Origin: Silene conica
Taxonomy: Eukaryota; Streptophyta; Magnoliopsida; Caryophyllales; Caryophyllaceae
Direction of reading: 5' to 3'
Assembly (NCBI GenBank): GCA_029255685.2
Contig: CM055314.2
Location: 40,675,790 to 40,739,789 of the forward strand
Length of the DNA: 64,000 nt
Positions 46,758 through 58,611 of this stretch are shown here, piece by piece. Position numbers and translations under genes: made by a program. The notes beneath the pieces are model-generated. The model was not told where the DNA came from. It saw nothing but the letters and a program-made list of their open reading frames with translations, and ran no database searches. Position 1 is the first letter of the stretch, and each line of letters begins with the position of its first letter.

Positions 46758-47313
46758 AAGTGGTATCAAAGCGAACGATCCTCAGGCCTAATCTAATGAA
46801 CCCAATGAATGTAGGAAAGTCTAAATAAAATGAACCCCGGGATAGGACTGTTAGGAGCACACTAAAGGAAAGGTATGAGTCTGGGGCCCCCTCACACCGA
46901 ACCATTGGCCCTATCAGTTTTACCCGGGAACCCAGAGTGAATATACGAGAGAAAAAGGGTAGATTAGGAGATGATGGAAGTGATGGTATACTGTGATAAG
47001 TATGTTATGAGAACTCTTAGTATATGTGACCGTTTGGAAAAGCCAGTGAGGGCATGAGCATGAAAGAATTTTATTTATATGAATACAAAAAGCGTATATT
47101 AATATGGATATATGAAGTGAAATGAAGCATGTCAGTACATTTTTTTTTTACCATGTCTAGCGATATGCGGTTATGTGATCCCCGAGCCATGTATAGAAAA
47201 GTACTACTCTATATGATAATTGTTTATTGACTTTGATGCTTAGAGAACATAGACCTAACCCAAATGGGTGCCCACGGGAGTCGGGACTCATTTCTTTCCT
47301 TTTGTATTATAGT
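46758..47313 (+). other. gypsy PBS and leader
   Basis: PBS AAGTGGTATCAAAGCG directly after the LTR, then 540 bp of non-coding leader to the gag ATG. No other feature was seen. Confidence 0.7.
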
Positions 47314-48287
47314 ATGCCTCCGAGAAAAAACAATGTCGCTAACATTACGCAAGAAGAATTGGATCGTTTAATAGCTGAGAATGAGGCCCTAAAGGCCAAA
47401 CGCATGGACTCCCCAAAAATGAGCACAATTATCGCGAGGCATCACCTACCCAACTCACTGGGGAGGGGGAACTTCATCTGCTGGGAGCTTGGTGCCGGGA
47501 ATTCAGTAACCTGTTCGAGTTGGTGGATTGCCCTGAAGAATTGAGGGTTGACCAAGCAACCCACTATCTGAGGGGTATGGCCGGTGACTGGTGGACCGGA
47601 AACAAAGGTGAAATTCGAGAGGCAGCCAGGGAGGATGGAACTGAGTTTGTTGCCTGGGTCGCATTCAAGAGGCTCTTATATGAAGTTTTTCTACCAGAAT
47701 TCCAGAAAAGCAAGCTAAGAGAGGAATTTGATACCTTCAGGATGACTGAGGACATGACGGTGGAGGCTTATTATAGGAAATTTATCCAGTTGGTGAGCTA
47801 TGTGGGGGACATGGGTTTTGATGATGCTATGCTGGCGATGAAGTTTGAGAGAGGGTTGTCAATCAATATCAAGAAGAGACTGATTGCAGCTCCGCCCACC
47901 ACAGTCCGGGACATCTACTTAAGGGCTGGGGCGGCGGAGAGGCTCTCAGAGATGATCAAAGAGGACAAGAAGTCAAAGTCTGAAAAGAGGAAGGCTGAAG
48001 CGGTAACTGAAGGTTCTGGGTCAAAAAGCAGAGCACCAACAAGTACAGTGGTTATTTCAGCGGCAATGCCTCTGGAGGAGTGAGGAACCAGAGTGGGGGT
48101 AATCACATGAGTGGGATTTCTGGCAGTGGTGCAACTGGAATAGTTTGTTTTGGCTGTGGAAAGAGGGGTCACAAGCAGGCGGTGTGTCGCTCATCTGGAG
48201 GGAATCAGTCCGGGGGTAATCGTACGCCTACACCCGGATATCAGGGATCTCGCACCCAGTCTTATGGTAGCAGTGGCTATCGCACAC
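47314..48287 (+). pseudogene. gypsy gag, frameshifted and interrupted
   Basis: The start MPPRKNNVANITQEEL fits chromovirus gag. After a shift near 47470 the capsid core follows: REFSNLFELVDCPEEL, QATHYLRGMAGDWW, FLPEFQKSKLREEF, MTVEAYYRKFIQL and MKFERGLS, i.e. the retrotransposon gag domain. A second shift near 48060 leads to the zinc knuckle CFGCGKRGHKQAVC. The frame is then cut at 48288 by the second Athila-like element; pol must lie beyond the right edge. Two frameshifts show it was already non-functional or decayed afterwards. Confidence 0.85.
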
Positions 48288-49734
48288 TGATACGAATAAA
48301 AATAGCGGTCGTTATAACTGTAATTATCTCGCCAAACAAATTATAAAACTTAAACTAGACTCTACTAGACTCAAAATAAAGTAGTAAAGTGAAAGTTAAG
48401 GGTTTAACCCAAGAGAAGGGAAATAACTAAAAACTTGCTTACACACAACTAAACAAAGATTAAATGAAAACTTAGTGATGATTAGAGACTAATGACAAAC
48501 AACTTATCAACAAACAAACATTATTTACACAAGTGAACAATAATAAGGTGACATAATTGAGGAAGTAATGTTTGGGACATTTAAAATGAGTAATAAATGA
48601 GCAATAAATGAGAAAAGATTGAGCTAGGCAATAACATAAACAAGTAGTGTGCAATAATCAATAAGAGAGAAAAACTTGGTGTAACCGTCACAAAGTCACC
48701 CGACAAAGATTTGCTCGACTCTAACAACCCCTAATCTATCCATCCCTAACCAATCATCTAAAGAAAACGAACCACACAACTAAACCGTATATGTAGTTCC
48801 TTTAATTCTAAAAGATGTGAGGTAGAAACTAATCTTACTAACATTAAACCATGAAAGCAAGGAAAGTCATGTAATTTCTTACTCACAAGTATGTTTCATC
48901 TAAGCCAACTCAACATACAAACACGCTTGCTTCAAAACACATCAAGTAAACTAAACCGATTACTTAATATAAGCCAAAACTAAGCAACTAAGATTCAAGG
49001 GTGATCAATCCACACAATTAATTACTTAGAATGTAAAATATAAACTTAGGAAACAACATTAGATAAAAAGAAAGGGTTATTCGAGTCTTACAAGGTCAAA
49101 GTCGGAGACTTTGATCGGAATTACACCAAGGATAAAAGAGATTAGCTCCTCATTTGCATAATTACAAGCTTAAAATAAAGAAAGATTACTAAAATTCTTG
49201 ACTTAATTAGAGAGTAAATGTTGTTGTTCTAAAGATAAGATGATGATTAAAAACATTTCTGAACTTTAGTATTTATATGGGTGCACAAAACCCTAGGATA
49301 ATCTCCCAAAAAGCTGAAATCAACGTAACACAACAGCCGAAAACGCAGGCTGCGTCACAAACCGCAGCCCTGCGTCCAGAACTGCAGGCTGCCATAAATG
49401 CCGCAGGCTGCGCCTATCACCGCAGGCTGCTCTTTCCTTCGCAGGCTGCGTTTCTGGCTGGAATTCTTCTCTTCTTTGATCAATACTTCAACTCTTCAAA
49501 GTTTCCCAAGCAAGAAGTCGGATGATGATGAAACTCGTGTGCTACCCTTGGACCGATGAATGAATTCCCTTGATCTCGAACATAAAGATTAACAAGAAAG
49601 TTCGGTAAAACATGACACAAAACCACAACTCAACCGAATATCAACTACTTGACAAAACGCTATTAACGACCCGTAGTAAAAGACTAGATCGTGATAAAAT
49701 CACAATCTAAGACCGACATAAAACTCTACTATCA
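48288..49734 (-). repeat. Athila-like element 2, 3' LTR (1447 bp, element on minus strand)
   Basis: Minus-strand start TGATAGTAGAG at 49734, just after the PPT GTGTGGGGGTATT; minus-strand end ATTCGTATCA at 48288. Length and layout parallel LTR 38930-40401 (PPT, U3 with palindrome array, TATA, long R-U5), but the sequences differ widely. The neighbouring 5 bp CACAC (48283-48287) would be the target duplication. Confidence 0.72.
49271..49450 (-). promoter_or_regulatory. LTR promoter: 19-bp-spaced CGCAGGCTGCG array and TATA box
   Basis: Six near-palindromes start at 49344, 49363, 49383, 49402, 49421 and 49440, a regular period of 19-20 bp. Three are perfect CGCAGGCTGCG; the others are CGCAGCCCTGCG, TGCAGGCTGCC and CGCAGGCTGCT. 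A minus-strand CATATAAAT lies at 49271-49279, about 65 bp downstream, matching the array-to-TATA distance in the LTR of element 1. This suggests phased binding sites; no binding protein can be named. Confidence 0.6.
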
Positions 49735-50309
49735 AATACCCCCACACTTAGACTTTTGCTAGTCCCGAGCAAAACCCGAGACAAGCTTTTCCGAAAGTCA
49801 ACGAGAAAGTGTGGTGCATTGACCTCTCTTCCCTTACTACCCCCTTCTTATGTCTCCCTCGACACAAAACACCGATTAAAAAGAAAAAAAAACTAGACTC
49901 AATTGTTTAACAAACACTCTTCCCTCACTCGCCCTCCTTATGCCTCCCTCTACACAAGACTCAACAAAACTCCAACTCCGAAATCAACACTTCCACCCTT
50001 CTTATAACTCCCTATCAAAAGATGACCACCCTCACCTTATCTCGAGGTGATAGCGAGGTGGCCTCAACATCCATCAAAAACATCATACCTTCTACTTATA
50101 ACGCCCCTTATCACTCCGTATAATGCACAATCGTGTTACTTGGTTGCCCCCAACATCCAACAATTGACAATCCAAGTAGCACAAGTGAAAACCACCGATT
50201 TAAAACCAAATTTTGTGACACAAAAAGAAATTAAACCTATATCTAACCTCCTTCCAAAACCCTCCTTATCACTCCCTTCTTGTCCCTCCATTTTTGTTTT
50301 GACCTTTTT

Positions 50310-50340
<31 letters not shown>

Positions 50341-50679
50341 CATTTTGCCTAAGGTGCCCTTTCGGGTTTCACCTTAGCTTTTCCTTTCCTCTCGTTGTGG
50401 CTCGCAACTCGATTTTTCTTTTTGCCCGGAACGCCCTTTCGGGTTTTCATTCCGTCCTCGGCCACCTTCCCAATTTTGCCTAGGCGCCCACCCTTGTGGG
50501 TTTTCACCTAGCCGAGATTTTTTTTTTTTTTTGATTTTTTTGAAACAAGAATGAAAATACTACATAAAAAAAAAACATTACATAATAACAAGCTTGAAGT
50601 TCTTCACACATGTAAACCATCCCCCCCACACTTGAGTCAAACATTGTCCTCAATGTGTGAAGGTGCCAACTTCTTTCTT
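49735..50679 (-). other. Athila-like element 2, 3' untranslated region and PPT
   Basis: On the minus strand it ends CTAAGTGTGGGGGTATT before the LTR. It contains homopolymer T tracts on the plus strand at about 50311-50340 and 50519-50532, and three consecutive hairpins at 50349-50511. No coding potential was recognised. Confidence 0.65.
50349..50511 (-). repeat. three consecutive hairpins with a shared apical core
   Basis: Plus-strand coordinates. Hairpin 1 (50349-50377): CTAAGGTG pairs with CACCTTAG around CCC-TTTC-GGG. Hairpin 2 (50427-50454): CGGAA with TTCCG, same core. Hairpin 3 (50480-50511): CTAGG with CCTAG, core CCCAC-CCTT-GTGGG. Outer stems differ in sequence yet each pairs, and the TTTCA between core and closing arm is kept. 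Confidence 0.65.
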
Positions 50680-51953
50680 TCACAAATCGGGGGGTTGGGA
50701 GCTACTTGTGCTCTTCCTCCCCCGCCTTTCACCCCGGCGCTCTCTCACTTGTCTCACCCGGCCCATGCTTTGGTTGAGTTGATCTTGGGTAAGATGAGGT
50801 TGGTAGGTTGGATCGTTGGGGTAAAGAGTCATTCCAAAAAGCCCTTGTACAAGCCCAAGAGTGTCCTCTTGGGTTTGTGCATCCTCATAGGAATCATCAA
50901 GGTTTTGGTTATACCTCTCATTTTGCATTCCGAAATGGGAGGTGGCTTCCGATCTCCAAGAGTTTTGTTCTTCCCACATCCTTTGTTGCTCCCTCCAACG
51001 CTTATCTTGCTTTTGTTGCCAAGCCATAGATTCTTGTTGGCGCCGGTGCATCTCCGAAATCATCCGGTTTTGCTCCTCCTCGGCCTCCTTTACGACCCTT
51101 TCATGCTCAATGGAGGCAATCCTCCATTTATCCAACTCACTCAACCTTGGCTCTTGTTGTTGTTGCCAAGTGTAAGAGCTCTCAACTTTGCCGCTAATTC
51201 CTTGAAGAGCTTGCCGGGTACTCTCAAAGTGGTTTAACATTTGTTGTTGCCAAGGTGCCAAGAGTGGGTTTGTAGACCCTCCGACATCCGGCATTTCCGT
51301 GGCTTGCATGTGAGAGTACCCACCCGGACTCCGAATGGGAGAATCCTCAATGGGTATAACGTCCATTTCTTCCTCATTCCGCTCCCTCCTAAACTCCTCC
51401 CGAGAAACACTAGATCTCCTTCCTTCCCTTTGGTTTCCTCTTTGCTCGGCTTGAAGGGTGGGGTCAATTTTGCACAAGAAGTCTCGAGCCCGGATCCCAC
51501 TTGGAATAGGATTCTCCGACGGAAGACGGAGAAAGGGTAATCCCTCCTTGCAAAGCCGAAAACCCTCTAAAGGTGAAACACAAGTTATTCGGAACATGTT
51601 GCACTCTTGAAGTGCATGCCCATTGTAGTAGCAAATTCCCTTGGTTTCATTGATAGATTGATTTGCAGGAATTTGACCCTCAAAGTGCCGGACAAGGAAG
51701 GTGACAAGGCCTCCATTGTGAATGTTCGCACCCGAACTTTTTAATTTATGCTTTAGACAAGCATCCATGAACATCTTTGCCCAATCCGGGACTCCGCTCC
51801 CCTCCGGAAGCATACTCCATAAGCAAATTTTGATCTTGTCATTTATCTTGGTAGGTTCCCCCACCGCAAAGAAAAGACTAGCAAGAAAACGTGCTATGAT
51901 GCGGAGAGGGGGGTTGGTGATGGAGGAGATCTTATCATCTTTGGAGGTGAATG
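50680..51953 (-). pseudogene. Athila-like element 2, extra ORF, N-terminus cut by insertion
   Basis: Open on the minus strand from the insertion edge at 51953 to 50680. It enters with ISSITNPPLRIIARFLASLF, which resembles the core of the ATHILA ORF1 family, then MLPEGSGVPDWAKMF, GLVTFLVRHFEG, a charged Trp- and Gln-rich coiled-coil-like region (about residues 235-320 counted from the Met at 51864) and a basic C-terminus ERRGERRGRKS. The upstream part is on the far side of the TR-GAG-like insertion, beyond the window. It occupies the same place, before the PPT and 3' LTR, as the extra ORF of element 1. Function is unknown; the remaining frame is intact, so decay after insertion has been slight. 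Confidence 0.65.
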
Positions 51954-53194
51954 TGTTGGGAAATGTGTCCTCAACAATAGTGCGATCACGTAATTAAATC
52001 TCATGACGAGAATGCGCAAGGGATGATACGATTTATATATTAGTCAACTGACCAACATTAATCGGTAATGATTGGCTAGCTAGAGTTTGACATTACTGTC
52101 GTATGACGATGGTGGTCAGTTGATCCCTTTAGGTCACACCTTTAGGAAAATTCCCTTAATTGATAAAATGATAAAATGTATATTGATACGATTTGATCAT
52201 ATTCCTTAAACTCGTATACCGAGAAATCAGAGGTTAAATCTTATTGTAAGATTTATGTTTAAAATTGAAACGTGTCAATTATTAAATAATAAACGATATT
52301 TTTATAATATCGTAATTAGAATGAATTGGGTTATACTTAATACAAAAGTTGTAAATCGTATTGACGATAAATTATTCATTTTATATTTGTAATTTCGAAT
52401 TACGTGTCAGTTGATAAATATGATTCATTTAATATACAATATTTATATGATAAATATTTATATTAAGATAATTATTATTGTATTACCTAGTGACATATAA
52501 GATGTCACATTTTATACAAATTGAACAATTGACAAATTGTAAAATGAAGTCCATTTTAAGTGTGTTTTGGGCGGCTAAGTGGAGGTAGTTGTAGGTGTTT
52601 ATTGCTTAATTAACATGCTTTAATCATTGTGTTTAAAGCATGCATTGGTATTACTACCTAGGCAACCCTAAGGAGCATGGGTTAGAGAGTTGTCTCTCCT
52701 TTGTTCCTTTCCCATACCCGGCCACTCCATGCCCCAAGCATCACACCATAAATAAGTATGAGATGCTTACATCTAAACCCTAGTTCTAATTTTGCATAAT
52801 TTTTCTAAGGTGAGGAAAACATAAAACCTCAAATATTATTATTGTGAGATAATAATAATAATACTAATAACTATAAGATATAATATTAGTATTGATATTC
52901 TAATTAGAGAGATTAGAATTATTTAAGGAGAAACCGATTTCTTAGTCTAGCAACTACAAAGTTTCAGTTCATTAAGGGATTGTCTTGGTGCATCGTAAAG
53001 GAGGTGTTCTTGTTGGACATTGGAGGATCATCCTTGCTAGCATTTGGACCGAGTGTAAGGACTCGAAATTTCTCCCTATTCCGCACTATTTTAGCATGCA
53101 TAAGATCATTCAAATAAGTTAATTGAAATGTTAATTAAAGTATTTTGATTAGTATGACTAAATATTAGTTTATGAGTAACTAAAAACCTTTCAA
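51954..53194 (+). repeat. LTR of a diverged gag-only element (1241 bp)
   Basis: It starts TGTTGGGAAATGTGTCC like the array LTRs and ends AACCTTTCA, followed by ATTGGTATCAGAGC. The first 300 bp are very close to the array LTRs; the middle is clearly diverged. It has T at the site equivalent to offset 1262 (53178), as in LTR2 and LTR3. It inserted in the Athila-like ORF; GAATG (51949-51953) would be the target duplication. Confidence 0.9.
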
Positions 53195-56100
53195 TTGGTA
53201 TCAGAGCAATAGGTTGTTTGCATGCTTTCCGTTTATGTTTTTACGGAGTTATAATGATAACAAAATAAAATTTGGTTTTTCGTTTAATATATGATATGCT
53301 CGAAATAGTTTGAGCATGAATACCTAATGTTTTCTAAAATGTTTTAGAATATTTGAAATATATTTTGCATGAATATTGTTTATTGGTATATTAAATCTCG
53401 GTTTTAATATGTTTTAATGGTTAAAAAATCGTTTATTTTGGGAAAAATAGTTAAAATCATCCTTTGGCCGAGATTTTTCAGTATGTTTTCACATGTATAT
53501 CCTATGTTATGAATATGAATTTTCGTAAATTATGGACTTATAAAACATGTGATATGATTTTTAAATGTTAAAATGCAATAAGATGAATAAAAATGGGTTA
53601 AAATAGTTATATTATGAATTTGACTATAAATATTTATGAGTATGTCACATGCAATATTTAAAATATATGTTGAATTTTCCAGAAATTTATCTCAAATATT
53701 GCAATATTATAGATTTTTAATGTAAAAATCGGGTAATTAGTGACATTATTTCGACTTTAATAGTTTAAGTTGGAATTTGGCCATAAAAATTTAACACGAT
53801 GTCATATATATTATTTCCAGCATGTATAAAAATTTCGAGATTTTTATCTTATTTTATGCTTGAGAAATAATTTTAAAGGTTAAAATCGTATGATATATGA
53901 CGTAAATCGTTAAAATTTGCAGTAGTTGTTAAAATGGCCGAAAAATTTAACCCATAATAGTCATATATGATATTTTCATCACGAAAATATTCTTAGGAGC
54001 CAAAAGTTTTAGTTTTAATTTTAATTTTAAATTGTTAAAAGTTGCATTTAAAATTAATTAAAAGAAGTCATGCATTTAAAATTTCGGCTCTTGGGCAGTG
54101 TGTAATTTATTTTTCTGTCAATTTTATGTTCTTAAGGTGTTTTGGAAGGTGTAAAAATTTTATTAGTATTTTATTTGCATTTATGGAATTAATTAATGAA
54201 TTTTCCGACTTAAAATGCTCGTTTTACGTGTTATTTTCGAAATACCGTATAAATACTAATATTTTTAAGGTTCTGAAATTTTAAGAACATTCTGGAATTT
54301 TCAAAATTTGAATTTTGAAAATTTTCGAAATTTTTATGACTCTTTTGGATTTTTATATTGGGTAATTAGTGACATTATTTCGACTTTAATAGTTTAAGTT
54401 GGAATTTGGCCATAAAAATTTAACACGATGTCATATATATTATTTCCAGCATGTATAAAAATTTCGAGATTTTTATCTTATTTTATGCTTGAGAAATAAT
54501 TTTAAAGGTTAAAATCGTATGATATATGACGTAAATCGTTAAAATTTGCAGTAGTTGTTAAAATGGCCGAAAAATTTAACCCATAATAGTCATATATGAT
54601 ATTTTCATCACGAAAATATTCTTAGGAGCCAAAAGTTTTAGTTTTAATTTTAATTTTAAATTGTTAAAAGTTGCATTTAAAATTAATTAAAAGAAGTCAT
54701 GCATTTAAAATTTCGGCTCTTGGGCAGTGTGTAATTTATTTTTCTGTCAATTTTATGTTCTTAAGGTGTTTTGGAAGGTGTAAAAATTTTATTAGTATTT
54801 TATTTGCATTTATGGAATTAATTAATGAATTTTCCGACTTAAAATGCTCGTTTTACGTGTTATTTTCGAAATACCGTATAAATACTAATATTTTTAAGGT
54901 TCTGAAATTTTAAGAACATTCTGGAATTTTCAAAATTTGAATTTTGAAAATTTTCGAAATTTTTATGACTCTTTTGGATTTTTATATTATTTTTCCCGTA
55001 AAACCGAGTAATACCGAACAATATCAAATATGTTAAGTTAAGTCATGTTCAAAGTTTGAGTAAGACTAAATTTTGAAACCTATATGAGTTAGGATGATTA
55101 ACTTAAAGATGAATACCGATTCATTTTATGCATAGTGTTGTTAAAACGTTAAAACACGCGATTCCATAAACCGAGGTATACGATAACTATTTATATAATT
55201 ATTATTTAAATAGGACGATTTGGCTTAGGATTTGCATGATAGTTCATATATTTATAAGCATTTCATATTTTAATTATGAATGTCATGATTTTATTTACGT
55301 AATTTTGGGAATTATGTAATTTACTTAGTATGGCCTTAGTTTTTAATCGGTATTTCCCGTAATGTAAGGGGTTACCGATTGGGTTGTAATTTTGTGATCT
55401 CGTATCACCCAATTGTAATTTAATTCTATTTTATAATGTATAAAGTAGACTAGAAAAGTTGTAATTTTGTAAAATCCGGAGTTCCTTGAAGACGGTGCCA
55501 TTCGGAAAGGAGTTCCGAACAAGACGGTGTTTACCTCGAAGTGCGTGCCTCGTGAAGTTCAAGGGACCAAAGGAGTTGGTTTCCGAATTTGTACTTTTAT
55601 TATTTCTTTTCTAGGAAAGGCCATACTAGGGTTTATTTTATGCTTTTATTTATGCTTTTTATATGTTTACATGCATAGCCAAATCGTCATATATCGTCTC
55701 ATGCATTTTCGATTTAGTCGACCTAGTCATTTATTTTATCGATAATTCACCGACTTAGTTCACTTAAACGGAGATAGATAATATTTTGACTAGATCTCTT
55801 ACATATAAATATTGAGACTTAGCCTTACCAAAAGGTACGGACCCATGAATCCCTTCTTCACAATAACGTAGGCTCGGCTACACCGGGGTACTAAAATTGT
55901 CACGTTGGGTAAGTGGGGTAATAAGATTACACCTTGAAATTTGGTTGACTCAACGAAAGTATTCGTAACCGTAGTTGCAATAAGTTCGGGCTAAAGACGA
56001 TTTTTAGAAAATTGTCGACCGAGAGTTCTAAGGTAGAACCGATTAAAGGGTTAATCCACCAAATTATACCGATACGGGTTGAATCGGCTACTCCGTGCCC

Positions 56101-56263
56101 GGATTAGTATGGGTTTGGGTCTCGGGATTGTTTACTTAATTGGGTAAGAGATCATTAAGTAAATATACTTAACTTGTTTAAGTTTTTATTTTAAATTATG
56201 AATTTTAAAATGATGTTGTTTATTTCCTTCATTTTATTGTAGTTTTTATTTTCAACATCATCA
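53195..56263 (+). other. leader of the diverged gag-only element
   Basis: PBS at 53195-53208, then a non-coding leader matching the array leaders but lengthened by a 629-bp tandem duplication (53731-54359 and 54360-54988). The 400 bp before gag, with the mini-hairpins at 55874 and 56084, are much better conserved than the AT-rich part further upstream. Confidence 0.8.
53731..54988 (+). repeat. 629-bp tandem duplication in the leader
   Basis: GGGTAATTAGTGACATTATT starts at 53731 and again at 54360, and the two segments appear identical to their ends (GGATTTTTATATT at 54359 and 54988). The array units have this segment once. The duplication is therefore younger than the split of the copies. 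Confidence 0.9.
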
Positions 56264-57167
56264 ATGGCAACCAACGCTCCACCTCTCACTAACGTATCAT
56301 GGCTTCGATCCTTTATGGATCATTGTAAACTCGATAAGCATGGTTCCAATTTTCAAGATTGGGATGCGCAATTACTTTTGGCCGCTCAAGGTGACGATAA
56401 GAGTCGTTACCTATCCGAAGCCGCTCCGACCGCTCCGACCGCTCGTTCATCGGTCCAAAATCGTGAAGCCTATGAAGCCTACATGAAAGAGTCCTCCGCT
56501 CTTAAAAATGTGCTCATCTTCTCCATGGAGCCGGACCTCCAATGGAGTATGATTAAGTTGACCACATCGTATGAGATATACACCAAGCTTGCGACCATGT
56601 TTTCCCAAACTCCAAGGGTGATCCAATATGAGGCGGCTTCCGCCTTCTTTGACATTACGTTCAAGGAAGGACAAAAGATAAGCCCTCATGTGCTCAAACT
56701 CGTTGAGCTCGCGGAGACTCTAAAAGCGCAAGACGTTGATGTACCCGACTCTCTCATTATTTACCAAGTTCTTCACTCGCTCAATAAGGTTAAAGCGTAT
56801 GCTCAATTCCGGGTGAATTTTAATATGCGAAACCAAGAGACCACGTTGGATGAGTTGCATAAGATGCTCGTCCAAGCCGAGAGGGACATGGGACTTCTTG
56901 AAAGTTCCACCAAGGATGTTTTAAACATCGAAAAGAAAGGGAAAACGAGCTTCAAGAAGAATGCCTATAAAGGCAAGGGCAAGAAAACGTTCAAGCCCAA
57001 AGCGACCAAAGAAAAGACCTTAAAGGCGCTTCCACCTCATCTTCAAAATCGGAAGACAAGTGCCATTATTGCACGAGGATCGGTCATTGGAAGCGTAATT
57101 GCCCCAAATACTTAAGCGATCTCAAAAATGGGAAGGCAACCGCCGTAGGTAATAATTCTCGTTTATG
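56264..57167 (+). pseudogene. gag of the diverged gag-only element, frameshifted
   Basis: The first 255 or so residues match the array gag with scattered substitutions (for example H for R at 20, Q for K near 32, Y for D near 168). A 4-bp deletion near 57021 (AAGACCTTAAAGG versus AAGACCTTTTCGAAAGG) shifts the frame before the zinc knuckle; the original frame can be followed to TGA at 57165-57167. Without the knuckle the product would lack its RNA-binding end. Confidence 0.88.
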
Positions 57168-58535
57168 ATTCATGTCATTTATTAACTTATGTATAGTGAT
57201 ACAAATGTGTTGATGTTTACCCTTTTTAATTGTTTTAAAGGGCCACCTCCTAATAATGATAAGGGCAAGGAGAAGGAAGCATGAAGTTCCTTACTTGGAT
57301 AGCTATGGTAGCATCCAATTGATCGAAGACTTGAAGAGCTAGGCTCTAATTTTCATATTGTCTTCTTTCATATTTTGCATTTTATTTGCTAGAACAATTT
57401 ATTTTCTTGTAAGACAAGGATTATAATCCTAAAACAATGGTTGTAATTTTGGATTGGTGACTTGGTTTCAACCCGAGTTACTACTTTTGTTCTTAATCAA
57501 AGTCTTGATTTCTCGAAATAAATTGCATACCTTGTTTAAACATGAATAATGGTGATTTTATCACGCAATTATCATTGATACGATCAAAATAATGTAATCA
57601 AAGTGTTGATTAAAACGGAGAACTACACCCCATGAGATACTTTCAATCAAAATGAGACAACATTAGTTCATTTTAAGATTTTCATGTTAAGTGAAAATGA
57701 GAATGTATTCATCACACCTATAAAACTTCAAATATTCATATGCATTGGTTAATCGAAATAGCTATCCTTATACAAATAAAGGTTATTGTAAGAAGGATAG
57801 AGTGGGAGAAAATATTTCGCTCGCAAACCAATGATGAAAATAAAGGATCTTAGAGAAGATTTCTACATGGGAGTCTTAAGAAGAGCCCTAAATGAATGAA
57901 TGGAAGAAACTACGAGAGGACACTGAAGAAACTACGGGAGGACACTCGAAGAAAGTTCCTTATGTTCATTGTTTCCATGGGAAACCCCGTATGAATTCGG
58001 AAGGGATGTCGGCTCCTTGAGATAATGATTTTTTAAAGATTATAAGATAATAGAGGAGAAATCATCTATCTATACGGGAGGAAAGACCGGTTCCTTAATA
58101 AATGATTTTTCTAAGTTTATAAGATAAAAGAGAAGAAATCATATTAATTCTCTCAATGTAGTTATAAGGAAATTATCATGTCATATTCGTCTCGAGGAAA
58201 CGAAGACATGAAAAAAGGGTGATGATTGATTGAATGAAAATAAGATCACTATAGGGATAGTGATAGTAATAATGATTCAAGTGATAAATAAAGATTTACA
58301 TGCGAGAAATGAAAGGTTCATTTAAGAGATCGAGTAATATTGATTTTAGTGGGAGCGATGTTCATTAAAAGAATTAAGCCTACCATTTCGAGAGGATGGG
58401 TGATTCTTTAAGGTGTAAAGAATAAGAGGTTTTCAATTCTAGATGATCAAATACCTTATATCATACGATGATGGAGCTTTACGGGAATGTTTATTATATT
58501 GATAATAAAAGGTCGCCCATTAGAAATCAAAATGG
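57168..58535 (+). other. 3' non-coding region of the diverged gag-only element, left part
   Basis: Parallel to 17013-18240 of INT1, including AGTGGGAG motifs near 57800 and 58350. Compared with INT1 it has an inserted, partly duplicated module near 58000-58150 (two GGxTCCTTxA...AGAAATCAT units). It is interrupted by the LINE at 58536. Confidence 0.75.
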
Positions 58536-58611
58536 TTTTTTTTTGTTAAAGTGTAAAAAATATATTAGAAACCATCAAACAAGAAGGTGTGAACCTTCCT
58601 TTCATGCTATG

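Noticed and set aside
54042..54913. Two identical 80-aa ORFs
   Set aside because: They are the same AT-rich leader segment present twice because of the 629-bp duplication; the array copies have no equivalent ORF.
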